From the NCBI GenBank assembly GCA_045611685.1, contig JAZKXO010000079.1, positions 248,001 to 312,000 on the forward strand: DNA of 64,000 nt, given 5' to 3'. This stretch comes from SIG701 sp045611685 (GTDB lineage Bacteria > Bacillota > Clostridia > Oscillospirales > CAG-272). Below are positions 8,585 through 17,203 of the stretch, piece after piece. Positions within the stretch are counted from its first letter, which is position 1; every line of letters starts with the position of its first letter. A program made the position numbers and the translations under genes. The notes beneath the pieces are model-generated. The model worked only from the letters and a program-made list of their open reading frames with translations. It was not told where the DNA came from and did no database searches.

Positions 8585-9514
8585 ATGAAAAAAATCTGTT
8601 GTCTTATACTTTCTCTTCTCTTTTTGTCCGCTGCCTTTGGCGGATGCGCCTTCTCTCCAAGTGATGACGGCAGTTCCCTCTCCATCGTCACCACCACGTT
8701 TCCGCCTTACGATTTCGCGCGCGCGGTTGCGGGCGGTTTTTGCGACGTTACGATGCTCATTGATCCCGGTACGGAAACGCACTCCTACGATCCGTCGCCG
8801 AAGGATATCCGAAAAATCCAAAATGCCGATCTGTTCCTCTACGGCGGCGGTGAATCCGACGCGTGGATGGACAATATCCTCTCCTCGATCGATACGGATA
8901 AGGTTACCGTGATCGCTATGACAGACATCGTCTCCCCACAGCGGATGGAGGATCACGAGCACGAAGATCACGAGCACGAAGACGGGATCTACGACGAACA
9001 CGTCTGGACGTCCCCCTATCACGCGGTAACGATCGTAGAAGCGATCCGCGATGCACTCCGAGAAATTGATCCGACCAACGCAGATGCATACACGAAAAAC
9101 GCCGCCGCATACACCGCCGAGATCATGGCTCTGGCAGAAGAATTTTCCGAAGCAGTAAAAAACGGCAAACGCGATCGGATCGTGTTTGCAGACCGATATC
9201 CGTTTTTCTATTTTTCCGAGGCGTTCGGGCTCCGCTACACAGCCGCATTTGCCGGATGCGCCCACGAAACAGAACCCGGCGCGCAAACGATCGCGGCACT
9301 TATTGATCTTGTAAAAACGGAAAACATTCCCGCCGTGTTCTATATCGAATTCTCCGATCAGAGACTGGCAAACACCGTCGCCGAGGCGACCGGCTGTGCG
9401 ACGCTTCTCTTTCATTCCTGCCACAACGTTACCCGCGCCGAATTCGATGCGGGTGTTACGTACGTGTCGCTGATGCGGCAAAATCTCCACAATCTCCGAA
9501 AGGCGTTATCCTGA
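8585..9514 (+). CDS. znuA: Zinc ABC transporter substrate-binding lipoprotein
   Basis: A 309-residue cluster A-I metal-binding protein. It has a lipoprotein signal with lipobox AFGGC and a His/Asp/Glu-rich loop (EDHEHEDHEHED) near residue 120, typical of zinc chaperone loops. Likely metal ligands are H in ETHSYDPSP and in DEHVWTSPYH. The third ligand region reads ADRYPFFYF, not the classical HDAFGYF, so this is the D-R-[YF]-P-F subgroup seen in Clostridia. It overlaps znuC by one base (TGATG). Confidence 0.92.
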   Translation: MKKICCLILSLLFLSAAFGGCAFSPSDDGSSLSIVTTTFPPYDFARAVAGGFCDVTMLIDPGTETHSYDPSPKDIRKIQNADLFLYGGGESDAWMDNILSSIDTDKVTVIAMTDIVSPQRMEDHEHEDHEHEDGIYDEHVWTSPYHAVTIVEAIRDALREIDPTNADAYTKNAAAYTAEIMALAEEFSEAVKNGKRDRIVFADRYPFFYFSEAFGLRYTAAFAGCAHETEPGAQTIAALIDLVKTENIPAVFYIEFSDQRLANTVAEATGCATLLFHSCHNVTRAEFDAGVTYVSLMRQNLHNLRKALS

Positions 9515-10224
9515 TGGCACAAATACAATGTACGGATCTTAGTTTCACCTACGACGGCGTAACCGTCGCCGAGTGGATTAACTTTACCCTCCAAAAAGGC
9601 GATTATCTCTGCATCGTCGGCGAGAACGGATCGGGAAAAAGCACTCTCGTTCGCGGCCTATTGGGACTGAAAGCCCCCGCCGCGGGCACGATCACCTTCG
9701 GCGACGGACTTTTCGCCCGCGGGATCGGATACCTTCCCCAGCAGACCCATCTTCAAAAGGACTTCCCCGCCAGTGTGAGAGAGGTTGTTCTGAGCGGCTG
9801 CATCGGCCGATTTGGGAACGGGCTGTTCTACACGAAGAAAGAAAAACAACTCGCGGCGTATCACATGGAGAAAATGGGCATCTCCGATCTCGCCGGCAGA
9901 TGCTATCGAGAGCTCTCCGGCGGTCAGCAGCAGAGAGTCCGTCTCGCGCGGGCACTTTGTGCCACTGGCGAGCTTCTCCTTCTTGACGAGCCGACGGCGG
10001 GACTCGATCCGATCGTCAGCCGTGAACTCTACGCCATGATCGAGCATCTCAACAAAACCGAGGGGATCACCATCGTTATGGTGTCCCACGATACCGGTGC
10101 ACCGCTCTACGCCGCCTCTCACGTACTGCATCTGAAACACAGTCAGCTGTTTTTCGGCACGCGGGAAGATTACCTCGCCTCCGATGCGGGAAAATCCTTT
10201 TTGGGAGGTCTTTCCGATGTTTGA
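9514..10224 (+). CDS. znuC: Zinc ABC transporter ATP-binding protein
   Basis: A 236-residue ABC ATPase with Walker A GENGSGKST, signature LSGGQQQRVRLARAL and Walker B LLLLDEPTAGLD. It powers the zinc importer made with ZnuA and ZnuB. Start and stop codons overlap those of its neighbours (1 base with znuA, 8 bases with znuB), so translation is probably coupled. Confidence 0.95.
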   Translation: MAQIQCTDLSFTYDGVTVAEWINFTLQKGDYLCIVGENGSGKSTLVRGLLGLKAPAAGTITFGDGLFARGIGYLPQQTHLQKDFPASVREVVLSGCIGRFGNGLFYTKKEKQLAAYHMEKMGISDLAGRCYRELSGGQQQRVRLARALCATGELLLLDEPTAGLDPIVSRELYAMIEHLNKTEGITIVMVSHDTGAPLYAASHVLHLKHSQLFFGTREDYLASDAGKSFLGGLSDV

Positions 10225-11038
10225 CGCCATTTTTGATATGCTTTCCTATCCGTTTATGCAGAGAGCACTTGGCGTTGGCATTCTCGTCTCTCTCTGCGCC
10301 GCGCTCCTTGGCGTGAGTCTTGTCCTCAGACGCTATTCCATGATCGGCGACGGTCTCTCCCACGTAGGATTTGGCGCACTCGCCATAGCGGCAGTAGCCA
10401 ATCTCGCTCCGCTCAAGGTGGCGATACCCGTAGTAGTAATCGCGGCATTCTTCCTTCTGCGCCTGAGCGAGGATAGCCGCCTCAAAGGCGATTCCGCCAT
10501 CGCGGTCATCTCAACGTCCGCTCTTGCCTTCGGCGTTCTCGTTCTCTCGGTGGGCGGCGGCGTCAATACGGACGTCTACAACTATATGTTCGGCAGTATC
10601 TACGCCATGAGCGAAGACGACGTAGTACTGAGCCTCTCCCTCTCCTTTATCGTTCTCGTTCTGTTTATCCTTTTCTACAACCGCATTTTCTCCGTAACGT
10701 TTGACGAAACGTTCGCCCGCGCCGGCGGCATCCGCGTAAACGCATACACGATGCTCACCGCCGTCCTCACCGCCGTAACGATCGTTCTCGGCATGCGGAT
10801 GATGGGTGCTATGCTGATCTCCGCGCTCATTATTTTTCCTGCGCTCACGGCTATGCGCGTCTTCAAAACGTTCCGAGCGGTAACGATTGCCGCCGCCCTC
10901 ATTGCGGTCGTCTCCTTTGCCGTCGGCATCACGCTCTCGTATCTGTTTGATGCGCCGGGCGGTGCCACCGTCGTGCTCGTAAATCTCGGCGCGATGCTTC
11001 TCTTTGCGGGCATCGGCGCGATCGGCAAGCGAAAATAA
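10217..11038 (+). CDS. znuB: Zinc ABC transporter permease
   Basis: A 273-residue ABC-3 family permease with about eight hydrophobic segments, including RRYSMIGDGLSHVGFGALA near the N terminus, a family hallmark. ATG 10217 is chosen because GGGAGG lies 8 bases upstream inside the end of znuC. Last clear transport gene of the zinc operon. Confidence 0.93.
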   Translation: MFDAIFDMLSYPFMQRALGVGILVSLCAALLGVSLVLRRYSMIGDGLSHVGFGALAIAAVANLAPLKVAIPVVVIAAFFLLRLSEDSRLKGDSAIAVISTSALAFGVLVLSVGGGVNTDVYNYMFGSIYAMSEDDVVLSLSLSFIVLVLFILFYNRIFSVTFDETFARAGGIRVNAYTMLTAVLTAVTIVLGMRMMGAMLISALIIFPALTAMRVFKTFRAVTIAAALIAVVSFAVGITLSYLFDAPGGATVVLVNLGAMLLFAGIGAIGKRK

Positions 11039-11079
11039 TTCTCCCGTACCCTCAAAACCAACGCCCAGGAGAAAGTAAG

Positions 11080-11427
11080 ATGAATCTTTTCAAAAAAATG
11101 TTCAAAAGCAAAAATCCGGACAGCAAGCGGTATAAACGGGATATGGCAATGCATCTCAACGGAAAAGCCCTGAAATGCGTTCTCGAAAAGAAAGAGGACG
11201 GCATCGAGGAGGTCATTGCGCACGACGGCTCGATCATCGTGAAGGACGACGAACTGCTCGTCTACGCCAGTCTGGACGTCGTGCTGCGCACGAAGATCGC
11301 CGATCTTTCGGCGTGGGAGCTGCTTTCGCTCGAAGGTGTCGTCATCACGGCGCCTGATCTCGAGCACGACGGCACGGTGCGAAGCATCGTCGCGTACTAC
11401 AAGTATTGGCGAAAGCTGGAAAGTTGA
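11080..11427 (+). CDS. Conserved-looking small protein, unknown function
   Basis: A 115-residue soluble protein with a very basic first 25 residues (KKMFKSKNPDSKRYKR) followed by a mixed alpha/beta-like region rich in Val, Ile and acidic residues and ending YYKYWRKLES. It starts 41 bases after znuB behind AGGAGAAAG and ends at a strong terminator, so it is probably the last gene of the zinc operon. I recognise no family. The lack of Cys and His argues against a direct zinc-binding role. Confidence 0.7.
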   Translation: MNLFKKMFKSKNPDSKRYKRDMAMHLNGKALKCVLEKKEDGIEEVIAHDGSIIVKDDELLVYASLDVVLRTKIADLSAWELLSLEGVVITAPDLEHDGTVRSIVAYYKYWRKLES

Positions 11428-11432
11428 TAAAA

Positions 11433-11468
11433 GGGGAACGGACGTTTCGTCCGTTCCCCTTCTCTTTT
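11433..11468 (+). terminator. Terminator of the zinc operon
   Basis: A perfect 12-bp stem GGGGAACGGACG / CGTCCGTTCCCC with loop TTT, followed by a T-rich run. Confidence 0.9.
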
Positions 11469-11473
11469 GCCCA

Positions 11474-12604
11474 TCACGGGCAGAGTATGTTTGAAATCTC
11501 GTTTTCGATCCGCGCGCCCGTTTCGGAAACGCCGTCGAAATCCATCGCTGACTTATAGATCTCCTCAAGCCTGAAATGATGTAGGCGTGCATCAGCCAGG
11601 GATTCCAGAGCACCGTCAAGGAGCATCTCGCGGCACCGAGCCGCAAAGCGGAGCCGCGCACGGCACGATGAAAGCGAACGTCGGTCAAGAAACCGCCCCA
11701 TGTTGACGACGGAATACTCACCGGGCTCACACGACGAACCGTCAGCCGAAAAGTCGCGCTCCCCCACAAGGGAGAAGCAGATTCCCGCCGTCGGAAAATA
11801 CAGTTCATACGGTGTTTCCGTTTCACCCGGTGCCGGCGCATACCAAAGCAGGCAGCGTCTTTCTGCGGCTGCCGACCGCAGTGCATCGAGGAAGAATGAG
11901 CCGCATCCGTACGAATCGACGACAGCGTACTTTTTCTTCGCTTTGGCCGAAAACGTATTCAGTCGGTACATCCCCTCCATAGAGATCGCGGCAGTATGCA
12001 TTAGCATCTCCCCGTAAGTCTTCCCTTTCGGCACCGATGACAGAAGCCTCGCTGCAGCCGCGTACATTTTTTCCTTGAGGAGGCAATCAGAAAGGAGCGA
12101 CTCCGCGGCCTCCGTTATCTCACCGTACGCCGAAAGATAGCGGTACGCGCGCGCGTACGCCGCGCGCTTTCCCTCGCCGTGTGCCGTGATCTCGCACCGC
12201 GCGTTTCGGAGCGCGTCCGGACGCCAGAACTCACCAAGATTCACGATCTCGCTCACCGCGCCCGGGAAAAGGGGATCCATGATGTGCGGTGCCGTCCCGT
12301 CGAGAATCGCCGCGGCACCGTGCTTCCCTTTAAGAATCACAGCGTCCGCCGAGGAAGGGTCGGAGGAACAAAGGAGCATCGTTACGGATGCCCCTTTCGA
12401 CACCGCACGCTCGGCACATTTTTTCATAAGGGAACTCTTTCCCGTGCCGCTTCCCCCTTTGAGCACATACACCCTTGTGAGCACCGTCTCGTCAATGAAC
12501 GCGGGATAGGCGCTCACAAACCCACGCTTCGTATTGGCGCCCGCAAAATACGTCTCGGGATACAGACCGGACAACATTCTCATATTCGTCAGAAGATTTT
12601 TCAA
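11474..12604 (-). CDS. P-loop ATPase of unknown role (PRK06851-like)
   Basis: A 376-residue protein with a Walker A motif GGSGTGKSS near residue 53 in a short N-terminal ATPase region, and a second half with no clear motif beyond FPGAVSEIVNLGEFW. This pattern fits the conserved but uncharacterised ATPase family often listed as PRK06851. The start codon is TTG (12602-12604) with GGAGGTG six bases before it, a stronger choice than the internal ATG. Transcribed on the same strand as hflKC but separated from it by a terminator. Confidence 0.72.
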   Translation of the reverse strand: MKNLLTNMRMLSGLYPETYFAGANTKRGFVSAYPAFIDETVLTRVYVLKGGSGTGKSSLMKKCAERAVSKGASVTMLLCSSDPSSADAVILKGKHGAAAILDGTAPHIMDPLFPGAVSEIVNLGEFWRPDALRNARCEITAHGEGKRAAYARAYRYLSAYGEITEAAESLLSDCLLKEKMYAAAARLLSSVPKGKTYGEMLMHTAAISMEGMYRLNTFSAKAKKKYAVVDSYGCGSFFLDALRSAAAERRCLLWYAPAPGETETPYELYFPTAGICFSLVGERDFSADGSSCEPGEYSVVNMGRFLDRRSLSSCRARLRFAARCREMLLDGALESLADARLHHFRLEEIYKSAMDFDGVSETGARIENEISNILCP

Positions 12605-12699
12605 GGAACACCTCCAAAATTACAGCGATTTCGTTTCGTTTTCCCGATGATTTCTTCTCTCTGTTCATTATCCTATGCGAAGCGCTCGTCCATGGTAAC

Positions 12700-12731
12700 A
12701 AAAAAAGCCTGCCGCAAAATCGCGGCAGTCT
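12700..12731 (-). terminator. Terminator of hflKC
   Basis: On the minus strand, stem GACTGCCGC / GCGGCAGGC followed by a run of seven T. Confidence 0.85.
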
Positions 12732-12759
12732 TTTGGCACTTGTCTAAATAAGTCTGTTT

Positions 12760-13644
12760 TTACTGCGGGCCGAGAAGGAGCTGACCGAGCAGCGAGTTTC
12801 CGTCGATGATTACCGTTTTGGTGTTCTCGTCGGTGGCAAGAGATGCCTTGAGAGCGTCCAGTCCGAGCGTGAACTCGTAAAAATCCTTTTTGTCGGCGGT
12901 ATCGTACGCCTCGGCGAGCATGCGCATATATTCCGCTTCGCCCTCGGCCTCAAGCTTTGCCGCCTGTGCCTGTGCGTTGGAAATGAGGATATTGACCTGC
13001 TTATCCACGTCGTTACGGATAATGGAGGCCTCATACTCACCGTCTGCGGTGTACTTCTCCGCGATCTGGTTACGGTCGGAGATCATACGTGCATAAACAG
13101 CCTGCTCGTTGTCTGCGGGCAGATCGAGCCGTTTCACCTTTACGTCCAGCACATGAATACCGTACGTGTCGGCGAGCGCCTGTACCTCGGCGGTGATGCC
13201 GGAATAGATATCGTTGCGCTCTGCGGCGTCTTCTTCGTTGATGATATCGTTCTGCTCAAGCGTACCCATAAGGTTTTTGAGCGAGTTGTACGTCAGAGCG
13301 TCAAGACGGGTTTCCGCCTCGGCAATCGTTCCGAGCGTCTGATAGAACGTGCGGGGATCGGAGATCTCCCACGTGATGTAACTGTCTACCGTCATGTTTT
13401 TCTTATCGGCAGTCAGCACCTCCGACTCGGGGATATCGTACAGAAGTACTGTTTTCGGGAACGTCATAATGTTGTCGATGAACGGTACCTTCACATAGAT
13501 ACCCGCCTCGCTCTGCACGTTTTCGATCTTGTTGAAGCGCATAACGCAGGCGTACTCGTTTTCACGGACGGTGTACAGAGAATTGAGTGCCAGAAACAGA
13601 GCGATAATCAGCACCGCGCCGATAATAATCTTCGTCTTTTTCAT
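12760..13644 (-). CDS. hflC: Membrane protease modulator HflC
   Basis: A 294-residue SPFH/prohibitin-domain protein: one N-terminal membrane segment (residues about 5-22), then the band-7 domain with VRENEYACVMRF, and a long C-terminal coiled region ending in the typical EAEAEYMRMLAEAY style sequence. It pairs with HflK in a membrane complex that restrains the FtsH protease. hflK lies one base upstream. Confidence 0.92.
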   Translation of the reverse strand: MKKTKIIIGAVLIIALFLALNSLYTVRENEYACVMRFNKIENVQSEAGIYVKVPFIDNIMTFPKTVLLYDIPESEVLTADKKNMTVDSYITWEISDPRTFYQTLGTIAEAETRLDALTYNSLKNLMGTLEQNDIINEEDAAERNDIYSGITAEVQALADTYGIHVLDVKVKRLDLPADNEQAVYARMISDRNQIAEKYTADGEYEASIIRNDVDKQVNILISNAQAQAAKLEAEGEAEYMRMLAEAYDTADKKDFYEFTLGLDALKASLATDENTKTVIIDGNSLLGQLLLGPQ

Positions 13645-13645
13645 A

Positions 13646-14647
13646 TCAGTTCACCCCTCCGTCCGTTACAAAGCTTTCAAGCGGCAAAAGCAGATCGGTA
13701 TTCGTTCCGTTCTCGGAGACGTTTATGTACAGTTTCACGCCCGGCAAAGCCTCGGTGAGCGACTCAAAGTACATTCTCACCTTCGTGATATCCGGATTCT
13801 GCGCGTACTGCGTATACATAGCTTCAAACATGGCGATCTGCTGCGTGGCTTCGTTGATGCGGTTCTGTTTCAGATATTCCGCATTCTGAATAAGCTTATC
13901 AGCCGTTGCCTGTGCCTTCGGGATCTCCGAGTTCTGGTATGCCTTCGCCTGGTTGATGACGGTCTCTGCCGACTGCTTGGCGGTTTCTACGTTTTTGAAC
14001 GCTTCCATAACCGAGGTGGTCGGCGGTTCGCTGTCCTGAATCTTGATATCCGTCAGCGTAAGTCCGATATCGTACTCGGCAAGTTCCGTCGTAATAAGCG
14101 TTTTCACCTGCTGCTGGATCTCTGCCTTACCATCCGTCAGAACGGCATCCACGTTGGAAGAACCGATCACGTTGCGAATCTGGCTCTGCACGAGGTTTTT
14201 GAGAATGAGCTCAGGCTCTTTGGAATTATACAGATACTTTACCGGATCGGAAATTTTATATTCCACAAAGAAATCCACGTTTACAATATTGTAGTCTCCG
14301 GTAATCATCTTGCTTTCCTTAATAACCGACTCTGCAAAGGAGGGAGATTTCGTATCCGTTCGATAGCCGATCTCGATCTTCTGGTACACGTTCACGTCTA
14401 CCAGCTCCACATTCTGGATGCCGAAAGGAAGTTTGAAATGGATGCCGGCATCGGCCGTAGCGGTAACGCGCCCGAACGTCGTTACAACTGCCTGCTGCTT
14501 TTCATCCACCGTGTACCAGCACGTGCTCGCAATCGCTATGACCACGAGGATAAGAAGCACGGTCGGGATGATTTTTTTGAAAGGAATGTCTTTTACCGGA
14601 CGCTTAGGGGAATTTCCGCCCGGCTGATAGGTAAATTGGCCGTTCAT
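13646..14647 (-). CDS. hflK: Membrane protease modulator HflK
   Basis: A 333-residue SPFH-domain partner of HflC. One membrane segment at about residues 25-45 follows a short proline/glycine-rich cytoplasmic tail; the band-7 domain has VDEKQQAVVTTFGRV and SVMEAFKNVETAKQSAETVINQA. First gene of a two-gene operon with its own promoter. No ftsH is in the window. Confidence 0.92.
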   Translation of the reverse strand: MNGQFTYQPGGNSPKRPVKDIPFKKIIPTVLLILVVIAIASTCWYTVDEKQQAVVTTFGRVTATADAGIHFKLPFGIQNVELVDVNVYQKIEIGYRTDTKSPSFAESVIKESKMITGDYNIVNVDFFVEYKISDPVKYLYNSKEPELILKNLVQSQIRNVIGSSNVDAVLTDGKAEIQQQVKTLITTELAEYDIGLTLTDIKIQDSEPPTTSVMEAFKNVETAKQSAETVINQAKAYQNSEIPKAQATADKLIQNAEYLKQNRINEATQQIAMFEAMYTQYAQNPDITKVRMYFESLTEALPGVKLYINVSENGTNTDLLLPLESFVTDGGVN

Positions 14648-14665
14648 ACGTATGCCCGCCTTTCT

Positions 14666-14685
14666 GCAGATGCTTTCCCATCTGC
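14666..14685 (-). promoter_or_regulatory. 5'-UTR hairpin before hflK
   Basis: A perfect 7-bp inverted repeat GCAGATG / CATCTGC with a 6-base loop, between the promoter and the ribosome site (CCCGCC complement at 14654-14660). It could protect the mRNA or gate translation. Confidence 0.4.
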
Positions 14686-14691
14686 ACTTAT

Positions 14692-14720
14692 ATTATACCA
14701 TATTTTTCGTGTCTTTTCAA
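14692..14720 (-). promoter_or_regulatory. Promoter of hflKC
   Basis: Minus strand TTGAAA (14715-14720), 17-base spacer, TATAAT (14692-14697). Confidence 0.8.
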
Positions 14721-14743
14721 TAGCACCACCGCAGTTTTTGGAT

Positions 14744-14773
14744 AAAAAGACGGTCTGCCAAGGCAGACCGTCT
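14744..14773 (-). terminator. Terminator of glnA
   Basis: An 11-bp perfect stem GACGGTCTGCC / GGCAGACCGTC with a two-base centre and a T run on the minus strand, 10 bases after the glnA stop. Confidence 0.88.
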
Positions 14774-14782
14774 CTCGGATTA

Positions 14783-16207
14783 TCAGAGATTGTAGTATTT
14801 TTCGAATTCTGCGGGATGCGGGATCTTCGAGAGTTCACGGCACTCCTCGCGCTTCGATTTGATAAAGTTTTTGATGAGTTCCTCGGGGAATACACCGCCG
14901 GCGGTCAGGTACTCGTGATCGGCCTCAAGCGCATCAAGAGCGGCATCAAGGGAAACCGGCAGGTGATGGAGCTTCGCCTTCTCCTCATCGCTGAGGTGAT
15001 AGAGATTCACGTCGTACGGACCCCAGCCGTTCGCGTGCGGATCGATCTTATTCTTCACGCCGTCAAGGCCTGCCATAAGGATTGCGGCATAGCAGAAGTA
15101 CGGGTTGCAGGTAGCGTCGGGGTTGCGCAGTTCAAAGCGGCGCTTGTCGGGAGATTTGGCATACGCGGGGATACGGATGACCGCGCTTCTGTTGGACGTT
15201 GCGTAGCCGACCGTTACCGGTGCCTCAAAGCCGGGCACGAGACGGTTGAAGGAGTTGGTGCTGGGGTTCGTGAGAGCGCAGAGAGAAGCGATGTGCTTGA
15301 GAAGTCCGCCCATGAAATAATGCGCCGTCTCGCTGAGGTTTGCATAGCCGTTATCGTCGGAGAAGACGGGCTTACCGTCCTTCATGAGAAGCATATGCAC
15401 GTGCATACCGCTTCCCGCCTCGCCGTAGATGGGTTTCGGCATAAACGTAGCGGTTTTGCCGTACTTGAGAGCGGTATTGTGGATGATATACTTGATCATC
15501 ATCGTAGCGTCTGCCATGTGCACCATCTCACCGAGCTGCGGTTCGATCTCGAACTGGCCGGAAGCAGCCACCTCGGGATGATGATAGTTGATGTCGATGC
15601 CCATTTCCTTCATGAGAAGGCACATCTCACTGCGGCATTCGTAAGAAACGTCAAACGGTTTTGCGATATGATAGTTCTTCTGTTTCGGAACGATAACGCC
15701 CTTGCCTTCGACGGCGCTGTTCCAGTAAGACTGCTTTGCGTCAACAGTCGCACCGATGTAGCTTCCGTCAACACCCCAGGTAACCTCGTCAAACAGATAG
15801 AATTCAAATTCCGGCAGAATGAGCATCGTATCGGCAACGCCGCTGTCCTTCATATGCTGTACGGCGGCACGGACGATATTGCGGGGATACTGCGCCAGAG
15901 GACGGTTTTCGGGGCTGTCAATGATCATGGCGTTACCCGTCATCGAAAGCGTGGGGATCTCGCAGAAGGGATCGATCACAGCCGTATCCGGATCGGGGAT
16001 AAATACCATGTCGCTCTTCTCAACGACGGCATAGCCGTAGTTGGAGGCGTCAAATCCGATACCGCTCTTCATCGTATCCTCGGAGAAATTCTCTGCGGGG
16101 ATCGTTACGTGGCGGTACTGACCGTTTATATCCACCATCTTGAAATCGACCATTTTGATGCCGTTTGCTTTAATAAAAGCGAGTACGTCCTTTATGCTCT
16201 TTGCCAT
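14783..16207 (-). CDS. glnA: Glutamine synthetase type I
   Basis: A 474-residue GSI that makes glutamine from glutamate and ammonia. Family motifs: EFEFYLFDE, GSGMHVHMLL, NRSAVIRIPAY. The length and the insertion around residues 155-190 resemble the GSI-beta group more than the 444-residue Bacillus type, and the tyrosine of the NLYHLSDEE segment aligns with the adenylylated Tyr of enteric GS. No adenylyltransferase, amtB or glnR is in the window, so whether it is modified is unknown. Single-gene unit with its own promoter and terminator. Confidence 0.95.
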   Translation of the reverse strand: MAKSIKDVLAFIKANGIKMVDFKMVDINGQYRHVTIPAENFSEDTMKSGIGFDASNYGYAVVEKSDMVFIPDPDTAVIDPFCEIPTLSMTGNAMIIDSPENRPLAQYPRNIVRAAVQHMKDSGVADTMLILPEFEFYLFDEVTWGVDGSYIGATVDAKQSYWNSAVEGKGVIVPKQKNYHIAKPFDVSYECRSEMCLLMKEMGIDINYHHPEVAASGQFEIEPQLGEMVHMADATMMIKYIIHNTALKYGKTATFMPKPIYGEAGSGMHVHMLLMKDGKPVFSDDNGYANLSETAHYFMGGLLKHIASLCALTNPSTNSFNRLVPGFEAPVTVGYATSNRSAVIRIPAYAKSPDKRRFELRNPDATCNPYFCYAAILMAGLDGVKNKIDPHANGWGPYDVNLYHLSDEEKAKLHHLPVSLDAALDALEADHEYLTAGGVFPEELIKNFIKSKREECRELSKIPHPAEFEKYYNL

Positions 16208-16245
16208 AAATCTTCTCCTAAATTACAAAAATGGATTTACAATTT

Positions 16246-16274
16246 AGTATACCAATTTTTCAAAATTTAGTCAA
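16246..16274 (-). promoter_or_regulatory. Promoter of glnA
   Basis: Minus strand TTGACT (16269-16274), 17-base spacer, TATACT (16246-16251). No convincing GlnR box (TGTNAN7TNACA) is present. Confidence 0.8.
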
Positions 16275-16360
16275 TAGCGAAAGAGAAATTTTCACAAAAA
16301 TCGTTCTCAGCACCCAACGAAATCCGGCGCGCGCCGAGATCATGATAGAATATTATAAAC

Positions 16361-16378
16361 ACAAGGACACAATCTTGT
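16361..16378 (+). promoter_or_regulatory. Possible operator before the sugar-acid operon
   Basis: Inverted repeat ACAAG-N8-CTTGT followed 4 bases later by another ACAAGG. It sits about 57 bases before the SDR gene. A target for the AraC regulator at 21310 is possible but unproved. Confidence 0.25.
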
Positions 16379-16434
16379 ATTCACAAGGATTTTTTTGAAT
16401 GTTAAAATATATAAAAACACGCGGGAGGTTTACT

Positions 16435-17202
16435 ATGAAAACGGTTCTCATCACAGGCGCCGTCCGAAACACGGGACTTGCGATCGCTCGTAAGTTCGCC
16501 AAAGAAGGCTGGCAGGTTGCCATAACGAGCCGCGACAGCGAAAGTGAACAAGCACGAAAAACCGTATCCGATCTTGAAAAGGAGTACGGCATCAAAGCAC
16601 GCGGGTACAGTATGTCGTACAACAGCATCTCGGACATACGAAACACGTTTCAAAAAGTCAAAGAAGATTTCGGCGGTCTCGACACCTTCGTCGCGAACAG
16701 CGCGGCGCTGGGCATAGGCGTTGATCTTCTGGGCACAGAGGAAGCCGACTTTGACAGCATCGTCGACGTAAACCTCAAAGGCACGTTTTTCTGCTGCCAA
16801 TCTGCGGCGGAACTGATGAAGGAAAACGGTGGCAGCATCGTTACAATCGGCTCCGTGCAGGGCACGGGCGCGGTCGCCGGCAGAACGGTTTACGGCATCA
16901 CCAAAGCCGCCATCTCCCAACTCGTCCGTTCAATGGCGTTTGAACTCGGTGAGTACGGCATCCGCGCCAACAATATCGTAGCGGGCGCTATCCATTCGGA
17001 TCGCTGGGACTCTCTCTCCCCCGAGGAGCTCGCCGCCCGCCGAAGCCGCTACCCCGCCGGTCGGGAATCCACCGAAGAAGAGATCGCAAACGCGGTCTGG
17101 TTCCTCGGAACGGATCTGTCGAAAACGATAACCGGCACGGATCTAACGGTCGATTCCGGCATATCCGTCTGCTTACTACCCTATAAGAAAAAGGAGAATT
17201 GA
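16435..17202 (+). CDS. Short-chain dehydrogenase/reductase
   Basis: A 255-residue classical SDR oxidoreductase. The nucleotide-binding loop is TGAVRNTG, the NNAG-equivalent is NSAALG, and the catalytic Tyr-Lys pair is in YGITK. ATG 16435 follows GGGAGG by six bases. It is the first gene of an operon with a sugar-acid dehydratase, a 2-keto-3-deoxy-sugar-acid aldolase and an alpha-galactosidase. A sugar or sugar-acid dehydrogenase role (for example making the aldonate) fits, but the substrate is inferred from context only. Confidence 0.85.
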   Translation: MKTVLITGAVRNTGLAIARKFAKEGWQVAITSRDSESEQARKTVSDLEKEYGIKARGYSMSYNSISDIRNTFQKVKEDFGGLDTFVANSAALGIGVDLLGTEEADFDSIVDVNLKGTFFCCQSAAELMKENGGSIVTIGSVQGTGAVAGRTVYGITKAAISQLVRSMAFELGEYGIRANNIVAGAIHSDRWDSLSPEELAARRSRYPAGRESTEEEIANAVWFLGTDLSKTITGTDLTVDSGISVCLLPYKKKEN

Positions 17203-17203
17203 A

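Noticed and set aside
8941..9000. Tandem repeat GATCACGAGCACGAA in znuA as a separate element
   Set aside because: It codes for the His/Glu-rich metal loop of ZnuA and is explained by protein function.
16221..16245. GlnR box before glnA
   Set aside because: TTGTAA occurs twice but as a direct repeat; the TGTNA-N7-TNACA inverted pattern is absent.
13529..16270. A 913-codon open frame on the plus strand
   Set aside because: It lies opposite hflC, hflK and glnA, which have clear family motifs. It is an antisense shadow of GC-rich codon use.
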